From Planctomycetales bacterium (GTDB lineage: Bacteria; Planctomycetota; Phycisphaerae; SM23-33): a stretch of DNA of 8,597 nt. Shown piece by piece: positions 1 through 6,522 of the stretch (positions within the stretch are counted from its first letter, which is position 1; the number at the start of each line of letters is the position of its first letter). The notes beneath the pieces were generated by a model. That model did no database searches, was not told where the DNA came from, and saw only the letters and a program-made list of their open reading frames with translations. Made by a program: the position numbers and the translations under genes. The DNA is taken from the NCBI GenBank assembly GCA_030631125.1, contig DAOVLS010000078.1, positions 1 through 8,597 on the forward strand, written 5' to 3'.

Positions 1-1221
1 GCTGAAAGGACCATCAAAGAGCGTGAAAATTCCCTCGTTACCAAGGACCGGCACCTGAACGAATTGATCGCCCAGCAGAAAAGCCAGTCGCTCAAAGTAG
101 CCAATTTGTCGATGGAAGATGCACGAAAAATTCTCCTGGCCGAGGTCGAGAACGATATCGAGGCCGATGCCGCCCAATTGGTCCAGCGCCGGTTGGAAGA
201 GGCTGAAGAGACCGCCGAGGCGAAGTCCCGCGAGATCGTTACGATGGCGATCCAGCGCTACGCCGCCGAGCATACCAGCGAGGCCACTGTCTCTACGGTA
301 AGCATTCCGTCCGACGAGATGAAGGGTCGCGTCATAGGCCGGGAGGGTAGAAACATCCGCGCTTTCGAAGCGGCTACCGGTGTCGATGTGATCGTCGATG
401 ACACGCCCGGCGTGGTGGTCATTTCGGCGTTCGACCTCGCCAGGCGGGAGGTGGCGCGCATGGCGCTGGAAAAACTCGTCCAGGACGGGCGAATCCATCC
501 CGCGCGGATTGAGGAAGTGGTTGCGGAGACTCAAAAGGAAATCAATCGGCGGATACAGGAAATGGGCAAGCAGACGGCGGTCGATGTCGGCATCCGAGGC
601 TTGCACACGAAACTCATCCACCTGCTTGGCCGGTTGCATTATCGGACCAGTTACGGGCAGAACGTCCTTCAACATTCGACCGAGGTCGCCTTCCTGTCGC
701 AGATGATTGCCGAGGAGATCGGCTTCGACGGGAGACTGGCCAAGCGATGCGGGCTGCTCCACGATATAGGCAAGTCCGTCGATCACGAGATCGAGGGCAC
801 GCACCCGCAGATCGGCGCCGACCTGTGCAAACGATACGGCGAGGCCGACGAGGTCATCGAAGCCGCCGAGGGACACCACGGCGACATCCAGGCGCGGTTC
901 ATCTACACGCCGATAGTGTCAGCCGCCGACGCCATAAGCGCCTCCCGTCCCGGCGCACGCCGCGAAACGCTGGAACGGTACATGAAGCGCCTGGAGAAAC
1001 TCGAAGAAATCGCCCGTGCTTTTGCAGGTGTCAAGCAGGCCTACGCCATACAGGCGGGCCGGGAAATCCGCGTTATGGTCGATGCCGAAAACGTTGACGA
1101 CCACCTTTCAGCCAAGGTCGCCCACGACATCGCAAAGCGGATCGAGGAAGAGTTGCAGTATCCCGGCGAGGTCAAAGTAACGCTCATCCGCGAAGTCCGC
1201 TGCGTCGAATATGCACGATAG
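1..1221 (+). CDS. rny: Ribonuclease Y, 5'-truncated by window edge
   Basis: Endoribonuclease that starts mRNA decay, normally anchored to the inner face of the membrane. The frame is open from base 1, so the gene begins upstream; 406 residues are visible out of roughly 510-520 in the family, and the N-terminal membrane helix is missing. In order: a charged coiled coil (visible residues 1-95), a KH RNA-binding domain with its GxxG loop as GREG (bases 337-348), then the HD phosphohydrolase domain with NVLQHS, the metal-binding His-Asp pair in LLHDIGK (bases 760-765), a later GHHGD, and the AADAISA-RPGARRE signature. The C-terminus ([16 protein letters not shown]) matches the usual VEYA[KR] ending. 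All key residues seen appear intact. A hairpin and a two-gene small peptide/permease unit follow. The TTG at 64 is only an internal codon, not a start. Confidence 0.97.
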   Translation, partial: AERTIKERENSLVTKDRHLNELIAQQKSQSLKVANLSMEDARKILLAEVENDIEADAAQLVQRRLEEAEETAEAKSREIVTMAIQRYAAEHTSEATVSTVSIPSDEMKGRVIGREGRNIRAFEAATGVDVIVDDTPGVVVISAFDLARREVARMALEKLVQDGRIHPARIEEVVAETQKEINRRIQEMGKQTAVDVGIRGLHTKLIHLLGRLHYRTSYGQNVLQHSTEVAFLSQMIAEEIGFDGRLAKRCGLLHDIGKSVDHEIEGTHPQIGADLCKRYGEADEVIEAAEGHHGDIQARFIYTPIVSAADAISASRPGARRETLERYMKRLEKLEEIARAFAGVKQAYAIQAGREIRVMVDAENVDDHLSAKVAHDIAKRIEEELQYPGEVKVTLIREVRCVEYAR

Positions 1222-1222
1222 T

Positions 1223-1249
1223 GGAAAAAGACTCCCGTCCTCTTTTTCC
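1223..1249. terminator. Perfect 9-bp inverted repeat after rny
   Basis: Bases 1223-1231 (GGAAAAAGA) and 1241-1249 (TCTTTTTCC) are exact reverse complements around a 9-nt loop, two bases past the rny stop. The stem is A/T-rich with GG:CC at the base, and its 3' arm holds five T residues. It could act as a weak bidirectional terminator, an attenuator, or a 3'-end protecting stem for rny mRNA. There is no separate GC-rich stem followed by a T-tract, so a strong intrinsic terminator is not supported. Confidence 0.35.
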
Positions 1250-1265
1250 CTTCGGAACGAGACTT

Positions 1266-1397
1266 ATGCCGCTTATTATAAAACTCATATTGATAGTGCT
1301 GCTGCCTCTGGCGTGGGGGCTGGGGAGCGATTGGGTCTTTGCCAGGATACTCAAGCGCAGGGTTCGCGGGGACATGGAGAGCGACATTCCGGCATGA
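1266..1397 (+). CDS. 43-aa putative single-pass membrane peptide, coupled to the TauE-like permease
   Basis: Small ORF of 44 codons including the stop. The peptide begins MPLIIKLILIVLLPLAWGLG, giving one strong hydrophobic segment at about residues 3-20, followed by a basic, cytoplasmic-type tail (RILKRRVRG, residues 27-35) and an acidic end (DMESDIPA). Support: an ATG 44 bp after the rny stop, a purine-rich GGAACGAG just upstream as a weak ribosome-binding site, and an ATGA overlap between its TGA (1395-1397) and the ATG of the next gene (1394). That overlap suggests translational coupling, and the following gene also encodes a membrane protein. I do not recognise the family. It could be an accessory subunit of the permease, or a leader ORF whose translation opens the downstream start. 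It could also be fortuitous, but the membrane-like composition and the exact overlap argue for a real gene. Confidence 0.55.
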   Translation: MPLIIKLILIVLLPLAWGLGSDWVFARILKRRVRGDMESDIPA

Positions 1398-2281
1398 CCG
1401 GGCTTCAGGAAATATTCAACTTTGACTTCCAGTCGTACCTGACCGGTCCTGCCCTGCCGGCGGCGCTGGTGGGGATTGGGCTGATTGTCGGCGTCCTGAC
1501 GGGGCTGTTCGGGGTCGGCGGGGGTTTTTTGATTGTTCCGCTTCTGGCGATCATGATGGGTATGGAGCGGACGCTGGTAGTCGGAAGCAGTTTGAGTTTC
1601 ACTATCGGCACTGCCTCGGCGGGGGCGGCGAGGCACTGGCGGATGAAGAACGTCGAAGTCAGGGCGATGCTCCTGCTGGCCTGCGGCGCCCTGGCCGGAA
1701 CTGCCGCCGGTAAGTTCACGCACACAGGTCTGAAGCAGTACCTCGGCCCCATGCTCTTCGAGACTATCTTCGACGCGGCGTACCTGGCGATGCTGCTGCT
1801 GATTGGGTGGGTGGTTTGGCGAGGGATAGGACGGGACGGCGGCAGGAGTCTCCTTCAGCGAATGCGCCTCGGCCCTCATATCGATCTGCCCGGTGCGTCC
1901 CTTTCGCACGTCAGCGTGACGGGGCTGATGGCGGTGGGGCTGGTCGTAGGCCTGATGACTGGCCTGCTGGGTATCGGCGGCGGCGTGCTGTATATGCCGC
2001 TGCTGTTGATTGTCGTGGGGCTTGGCGCGCACCAGGCCGTCGGTACAAGTCTCGGCGTGGTGGTTATTACTTCGGTCCTTGGTACGGTCCTGTACGGCCT
2101 GGGGGGAAATGTCAACCTGGCGCTGGTAATGGTGCTGCTGGTCGGAAGCGCCGCCGGGGTGCAGATCGGGGCGTGGATTTGCCATAGGTTACACGCCGAA
2201 AGGTTGCAGCGATATTTCGCCGCCATTGTTATACTGGTGGCGGTCCTGGTAGCGGCATCCCTTGCGGGAAAGATCGTATAG
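1394..2281 (+). CDS. TauE/SafE-family permease (sulfite/organosulfonate exporter-like)
   Basis: Predicted 295-aa integral membrane transporter. The family is linked to export of sulfite, sulfoacetate or related small anions, but the substrate cannot be read from sequence. It shows the family's internal duplication: GLIVGVLTGLFGVGGGFLIV (residues 29-48) in the first half and GLVVGLMTGLLGIGGGVLYM (182-201) in the second, each starting a hydrophobic bundle and followed by a [ST]-rich helix (VVGSSLSFTIGTASAG; AVGTSLGVVVITSVLG). A polar loop at about 143-172 separates the halves. Length is slightly above the usual 250-270 aa. I chose the ATG at 1394 because it overlaps the stop of the small upstream ORF. 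The in-frame ATG at 1211 would overlap the rny end and add about 60 non-hydrophobic residues unlike the family. GGAGA lies at 1376-1380, rather far from the start, consistent with coupling. Confidence 0.88.
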   Translation: MTGLQEIFNFDFQSYLTGPALPAALVGIGLIVGVLTGLFGVGGGFLIVPLLAIMMGMERTLVVGSSLSFTIGTASAGAARHWRMKNVEVRAMLLLACGALAGTAAGKFTHTGLKQYLGPMLFETIFDAAYLAMLLLIGWVVWRGIGRDGGRSLLQRMRLGPHIDLPGASLSHVSVTGLMAVGLVVGLMTGLLGIGGGVLYMPLLLIVVGLGAHQAVGTSLGVVVITSVLGTVLYGLGGNVNLALVMVLLVGSAAGVQIGAWICHRLHAERLQRYFAAIVILVAVLVAASLAGKIV

Positions 2282-2314
2282 GTGAAACGAGGCGGTTACA
2301 GTAAAAATAATCAC

Positions 2315-2320
2315 AGGAGA
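2315..2320 (+). promoter_or_regulatory. Ribosome-binding site deciding the 2329 start
   Basis: AGGAGA ends 8 nt before the ATG at 2329 but only 2 nt before an in-frame GTG at 2323. The spacing selects the ATG. Confidence 0.75.
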
Positions 2321-2328
2321 TCGTGAAA

Positions 2329-3561
2329 ATGCAAAAATGTGTTCTTATTACATTAGCGACGATTTTCATGGCGGCCCCTTCGACGCGCCCTGCTGCGGAC
2401 TGGGACGCCAGGTACGCCGCGTCGGAGAAAAAATGGGGCAATTACGTCCACGACTGGAAGAAATACGCCATTAATAAGAACATCGTTACATCCGGCCTGG
2501 TTGCCTGGTGCTGGAGTCCGATACTTCGTGGCTACGAATGGAAATACAAAGTCAGCGGGGAAACGGCCTGGCTGGACAAGATGATTACGAACATAGACAC
2601 GTGGATTTCCCACATGCGCGATGTGCCGGTCAGCGGCGTGTTCAGGACCGACGAATACTGGTCGGGGTATAAAGATGGTTTCTTGGCGTGGGGGAGCGAC
2701 GTGTACGACCCCAAGCATCACTATCAGGAATACATAGTCCACGACGGCATCGGCGCTGAGGCCATCGCGAAATTCGTCGAGATCGTCTATTACGACAAGA
2801 AACTGCATCCCAGGTACAAGAAAAAGGCTGACGAATACCTGCGCGTGCTCGAGGACCACATCGTCGCCAAGTGGCACAAGAACTGGAGCGACGACCGGTA
2901 TCCCGGCAAGGGCATGGGAATCGACCTTCAGAGGTGGGGCGGATACAGGAAGGCCAGGGTGCCGAACAATCAATATCTGACCTTCACCTCGTTCTTATGG
3001 GTGATGCACAGCATTGCCAACTCCCCGCCGTACAAGGCCAGGCGTCCGGAGTTTGTGAAGTTCTATTACGCCAAGGGCACGGGGATGCTGAAGTATTTTA
3101 AGAGCGTCCTGAAATATGATGCGAAAAATGACGCTTACGACTGGACCTATCGCAACCCAGCCGACAAGCGAAGCGAACACCTCGGCTACGCGGGCATGGA
3201 CTGCCGAGCGGTCATCGAAGGTTACATTCGCGGCTCGAAGGTCTTCAGCGAAAAGGAAATGAAGCGGTTTGCCAATACGTTCGTGCGGGTGATGTGGAAC
3301 AAGGACGCCGATAAGCCTTCATTTTCCTATTACGTCAACGGCAAGGGCGGGCACAAGAAAAACCTTGACGTCGATATGGTGCGATTTTGCAGGTTTGAGC
3401 CGCGGATATTGGAATTATCCCAAAAGTGGTACGAAAATCACCCGGCCGACGACGGCGGCAGGGGCGCGCCGCACTTTGCCCTGTTCGCCTTCCTGAAAAA
3501 GCACGGCGCAGCACCGGAAAGCCAATTGTACTTCAAACGATTCAAACGCAGGAAGAGATAA
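2329..3561 (+). CDS. Secreted protein, probable (alpha/alpha)-toroid carbohydrate-active enzyme, family unassigned
   Basis: 410-aa protein with an N-terminal signal peptide (MQK, hydrophobic CVLITLATIFMAA, cleavage probably between residues 18 and 23). The mature part is rich in Trp, Tyr, Lys and His. Helical-hairpin motifs recur: WKYKVSGETAWLDK (71-84), YIVHDGIGAEAIAKFVEIVY (135-154), YLTFTSFLWVMHSI (216-229), then DWTYRNP (271-277), SEHLGYAGMDCRAVIEGY (282-299) and RFANTFVRVMW (313-323). This succession resembles six-hairpin/toroid enzymes such as alginate-lyase-like or glucuronyl-epimerase-like proteins, in which a (E-D)-x-x-H-x-x-x-D segment follows a W-x-Y strand. That is a fold-level inference; I recognise no named family and no proven catalytic residues. 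The C-terminus is strongly basic (YFKRFKRRKR). The gene starts 47 bp after the permease stop and converges on the beta-helix genes with 24 bp between stops. Confidence 0.75.
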   Translation: MQKCVLITLATIFMAAPSTRPAADWDARYAASEKKWGNYVHDWKKYAINKNIVTSGLVAWCWSPILRGYEWKYKVSGETAWLDKMITNIDTWISHMRDVPVSGVFRTDEYWSGYKDGFLAWGSDVYDPKHHYQEYIVHDGIGAEAIAKFVEIVYYDKKLHPRYKKKADEYLRVLEDHIVAKWHKNWSDDRYPGKGMGIDLQRWGGYRKARVPNNQYLTFTSFLWVMHSIANSPPYKARRPEFVKFYYAKGTGMLKYFKSVLKYDAKNDAYDWTYRNPADKRSEHLGYAGMDCRAVIEGYIRGSKVFSEKEMKRFANTFVRVMWNKDADKPSFSYYVNGKGGHKKNLDVDMVRFCRFEPRILELSQKWYENHPADDGGRGAPHFALFAFLKKHGAAPESQLYFKRFKRRKR

Positions 3562-3585
3562 ACGCCACAGGGCCGCCGCCGACTT

Positions 3586-4827
3586 TTATGTCTTTGCTTT
3601 CTTCGTCTCCGGTTCCTTTACATCAACAATCGGCTTCAATCGAGGTATTTTCGTCTTCGGGCCTTTTCGTTCCGTCCTGGTCTCCGGGACGACCTTGCCG
3701 TCAATACTGACGTTCTCGCTCTTGCGGATGTCGTATTGCTTTTTCACCTTTTCGAAGCGATTTTTCGATATATCAATGTCCTTGGGCATAGTGCCTTCGA
3801 CCACGATGCCGTTGTGTTTTCCCCATGTGATGATGATTGCCGTTCTGGTGATGTTTCGGAACAGGTTGCCTTTGATGATGCCGGCCCCGTCGCGAATGCC
3901 CAGGCCCATGCGGATATTCTCGATGACGTTGTTTTCGACGACGAACGTCCCGTTCATTCCGGGGTGTGTGTCGATGACCCAGTGGCGGTGATAGTTGGTG
4001 GTCTTGTCGCCGTAGAAGCGATTGTGGACGAGTTCCCAATGGGTTTTACGGATACCCTTCTTGTGGATGTATTTACCGACGCGCTTCGGGCTGGACCAGT
4101 CTAGCGCGCCGTTTGATGCGATGCAGTGTCGGCAGGGGCCGAAGTCGTTGTCGCACATAAGCACCCGCGCGCCGGAAGAGGGGATCACTCCGTAACCCAG
4201 CCCGTCCACGATGCAGTGGTGAATGTGGCAATGGTCCACCTGTCCGCCGCATTGGCCGCCGAAGGCCGCGCCGAAGCAGCAGTAAACGATCTCACAATGG
4301 TCAATCCGGGCGTTCTGCGCGAATTTTGAGGATACCGACACGCCGCTGTTCCTTCCTCTCGACTTGCGGTTGGTCGATGGGCCTTCAATGCGAAGGCGGG
4401 TAATGCGGGCGTTAGGGGTGCTTATCCTGAAGGTCGCCCCCTTCGGCTGGCGGTTAACGCAGATGGTCTTGGAGCCGGACCCCAGGATGGTAATTCCGGC
4501 CGGGATGTTAACGGTCTTGTTGAACTCGTACTTACCGGCTGGGAGGAACACAACCGGGATGCCTTCGGTTGAGGCCTTGCCGCAGGCGGCCTGGACGGTC
4601 TCGGCAGTGAAACCCTTGACGGTAACGCGTGTGGCGAGGCGATTTTTCTCGGCTTTGGTCAATGGCACGTCAGGACCGACCGGCCCGCGGGGACCGGGTT
4701 TGATGCTTTTTCCCGGTTTGGCGGCGGGTTTGTCCTCGGCAAAGGCGATCAGCCCGCAGCCGATAAATACCACCGTCGATACCACAAATACCATTGGGGC
4801 GAGGTTTTTCTTATAAATGTTCTTCAT
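3586..4827 (-). CDS. Secreted right-handed beta-helix protein, pectate-lyase-like (paralogue of the next gene upstream)
   Basis: 413-aa exported protein. The signal peptide spans residues 1-30, with probable cleavage after AFA before EDKPA. A short collagen-like linker (GPRGPVGPD, 45-53) leads to LTKAEK and a beta-helix N-cap typical of pectate-lyase-superfamily proteins (VVFLPAGKYEFNKTVNIPAG, 92-111). Beta-helix coils follow with RIDHCEI (174-180), VDHCHIHHC (197-205), RHCIASNGALDWSSPKRVGK (233-252), THWELVHNR (262-270) and DTHPGMNGTFVVENN (286-300). The His/Asp/Arg positions are conserved in the paralogue and are candidate active-site residues, but whether the activity is lyase, epimerase or hydrolase is unknown. 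It is unusually rich in Cys and His at 177-235. Start: ATG with AGGAG 8 nt upstream. It is the last gene of the minus-strand run, 26 bp after its paralogue. A Cys at position 24 preceded by FIG is not a good lipobox. Confidence 0.88.
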   Translation of the reverse strand: MKNIYKKNLAPMVFVVSTVVFIGCGLIAFAEDKPAAKPGKSIKPGPRGPVGPDVPLTKAEKNRLATRVTVKGFTAETVQAACGKASTEGIPVVFLPAGKYEFNKTVNIPAGITILGSGSKTICVNRQPKGATFRISTPNARITRLRIEGPSTNRKSRGRNSGVSVSSKFAQNARIDHCEIVYCCFGAAFGGQCGGQVDHCHIHHCIVDGLGYGVIPSSGARVLMCDNDFGPCRHCIASNGALDWSSPKRVGKYIHKKGIRKTHWELVHNRFYGDKTTNYHRHWVIDTHPGMNGTFVVENNVIENIRMGLGIRDGAGIIKGNLFRNITRTAIIITWGKHNGIVVEGTMPKDIDISKNRFEKVKKQYDIRKSENVSIDGKVVPETRTERKGPKTKIPRLKPIVDVKEPETKKAKT

Positions 4828-4853
4828 CGTGGTTTCTCCTGTTTTTAAGGTTG

Positions 4854-6395
4854 TTATTTATTCTCGGCTCCGCCGTTCCCGGCAGTCTTTTTACCGTCTG
4901 GTTTAAGACGCACGACAACGTCGGACGACTTACCGGCTGTGATACTGAAGCCCGCTATGGCGGTCTCGAATTTCGGCTTGGTTACTACCAGAAATCGCTT
5001 CCCTGCCGTAACGTTCTCGAACGCGAACCGCCCCTGGGCGTCAGTGGCGGCGGACATCACGCCGAGATGAACGGTTGCTCCGGTTACGGCCTTTCCGGCG
5101 CTGTCGAGAACCTTACCGGCGACTTTGCCCTTACCCCAAACAGTTACCCGCCTGTCGGTGTTCCTGCGGAGATGAAGTTTCCCATCCTTGCCGACTTCAA
5201 GCCGGGGCATTTTGGCGAAGGTCAGGTCCCACTTGTTATCGCTTTTGGTTTTGGGGAGTAGTTTTCCGTCCACCGTAATGTTTTCTGATTTGCCGACATC
5301 GTATTTTTTATATTTCTTCGACACGTTGAGAAAGGTATTTTCCGCCACTTCTATATGGTGCGGCATGGCGTTTTCGACGGGTATCCTGTTGTGAGTGCCG
5401 TAGCGGATGGTGATACCGTACCATTTACGCCACGATTTACCGTGCGGTTTGCGGAAGAGGTTCCGGCGAATGACTCCCGCTCCGTCCCGGATGCCGATTG
5501 CGTGACGGAGGTTCTCGAAGATGTTGTTCTCGACCACGAACGTCCCGTCCATGCCGGGATGCGTATCGACGGCGCAGAGTTCATAATTCGACAGGTTGTT
5601 GCAGCCTACGAGGTTGTGAATGAACTCCCAGTGCGTCTTGTCCACGCCTTTCTTGTGGAGGAACTTACCGACCCGCTTCGGGCTTGACCAGTCCAGTGCG
5701 CCGTTGGACGCCAGCGAGTGGCGGTTTTGCCGAAACTCGTTGTCGCAGATCAGCACCTTCGCCCCGGAGTAGAGCGCCACTCCATAGCCCAGGCCGTTGC
5801 GGAGGTTGTGATGAACCTTGCAGTGGTCTAGCATCGCGACGGCCTCGCCGCTGAAGGTAGTCGCGTACGAAAACCCCAGCAATTCGCAGTGGTCTATGCG
5901 GACGTTGTTGACGCCGGAGACTATTATGCCGTAGGAGTTGTTACTGTTATCGGTGGTCGTGTCTGCGCCCTGGAGTTTCAGGCGTGTGAAGCGGACGTTG
6001 TCGCCGACGGCCTTGAAGAGGTGAACGCTGTTTGTCTTGGTGCGGCAGCAGGTTTTCGAGCCTTCGCCGAGAATGGTCAGCCCGGCGGATACTTTCACCG
6101 TCTTTCCAAACTCGTATTGCCCGGCGGGGAGGAATACCGTGGCGATTTTCTTTTTCACGGCGAGTCGGCACGCCGCCCGCACCGCCTCGTCCGTCCGACC
6201 ATCGACAGTAACGCGTTTCTCGAAGCTCATTTTTTCTGCCTTGGTCAGTGGCACATCGGGCCCGGCCGGGCCGCGAGGACCGGGCCCGGCGCCGGGCTTT
6301 TCCTCGGCAAGGGCGCCATGTCCCCAGCCGCCGGATACCGCCGCCAATACCACAAATACCGCTACAATCAGATTCTTCTCAAAAGGATTCTTCAC
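4854..6395 (-). CDS. Secreted beta-helix (pectate-lyase-like) protein with C-terminal carboxypeptidase-regulatory-like domain
   Basis: 513-aa exported protein starting at GTG (6393-6395), with AAGGAG at 6404-6409, 8 nt upstream. Signal peptide 1-30 (cleavage ALA before EEKPG), collagen-like linker (GPGPRGPAGPD, 37-47), N-cap TVFLPAGQYEFGKTVKVSAG (86-105), then beta-helix coils with VRIDHCEL (165-172), LDHCKVHH (189-196), RHSLASNGALDWSSPKRVGK (225-244), THWEFIHN (254-261) and DTHPGMDGTFVVENN (277-291). From about residue 424, KVAGKVLDSAGKAVTGATVH...TDAQGRFAFENVTAG matches the CarboxypepD_reg/transthyretin-like beta-sandwich seen as an accessory or binding module in many secreted proteins. Apart from that added domain it aligns along its whole length with the gene at 3586-4827, indicating tandem duplication. 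The substrate is unknown; an acidic polysaccharide is plausible by family. It lies 127 bp downstream of the first minus-strand gene. Confidence 0.9.
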   Translation of the reverse strand: MKNPFEKNLIVAVFVVLAAVSGGWGHGALAEEKPGAGPGPRGPAGPDVPLTKAEKMSFEKRVTVDGRTDEAVRAACRLAVKKKIATVFLPAGQYEFGKTVKVSAGLTILGEGSKTCCRTKTNSVHLFKAVGDNVRFTRLKLQGADTTTDNSNNSYGIIVSGVNNVRIDHCELLGFSYATTFSGEAVAMLDHCKVHHNLRNGLGYGVALYSGAKVLICDNEFRQNRHSLASNGALDWSSPKRVGKFLHKKGVDKTHWEFIHNLVGCNNLSNYELCAVDTHPGMDGTFVVENNIFENLRHAIGIRDGAGVIRRNLFRKPHGKSWRKWYGITIRYGTHNRIPVENAMPHHIEVAENTFLNVSKKYKKYDVGKSENITVDGKLLPKTKSDNKWDLTFAKMPRLEVGKDGKLHLRRNTDRRVTVWGKGKVAGKVLDSAGKAVTGATVHLGVMSAATDAQGRFAFENVTAGKRFLVVTKPKFETAIAGFSITAGKSSDVVVRLKPDGKKTAGNGGAENK

Positions 6396-6429
6396 GGTGC
6401 TTTCTCCTTGCAGTTAATCCGGCTTCACA

Positions 6430-6460
6430 GGCCTCCGACGCACCGCGCGTCCGGCAGGCC
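6430..6460 (-). ncRNA. GC-rich intercistronic hairpin between the first two beta-helix genes
   Basis: In the 127-bp gap 6396-6522, 6430-6434 pairs with 6456-6460 (GGCCT/AGGCC), 6435-6437 with 6452-6454 (CCG/CGG) and 6438-6441 with 6447-6450 (ACGC/GCGT), around a 5-nt loop and with two single-base bulges (6451, 6455). That makes 12 base pairs, nearly all G-C. On the transcribed minus strand no U-tract follows, so a classic intrinsic terminator is unlikely. It could be a processing or stabilising element that sets different levels of the upstream and downstream genes. The function is inferred. Confidence 0.4.
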
Positions 6461-6522
6461 GATTCCTGCATACAGACAAACCCTTCAAACCCCCACGCGG
6501 CGTTTCCTCCCGGAACGGGCGC

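Noticed and set aside
1211..1393. N-terminal extension of the TauE-like permease from the ATG at 1211
   Set aside because: It would overlap rny, adds about 60 polar residues unlike the family, and runs through the small membrane-peptide gene. The ATG at 1394 fits better.
1184..2185. Long open frame (333 codons) on the minus strand opposite rny and the permease
   Set aside because: The product is low-complexity, rich in His, Gln, Arg and Pro, with no recognisable domain, and it lies exactly antisense to a well-supported membrane protein. It is typical of a mirror frame in GC-rich DNA.
3562..3585. Bidirectional terminator between the convergent stops
   Set aside because: The 24-bp gap contains no convincing stem followed by a T-tract on either strand, so transcripts may end inside the opposing genes.
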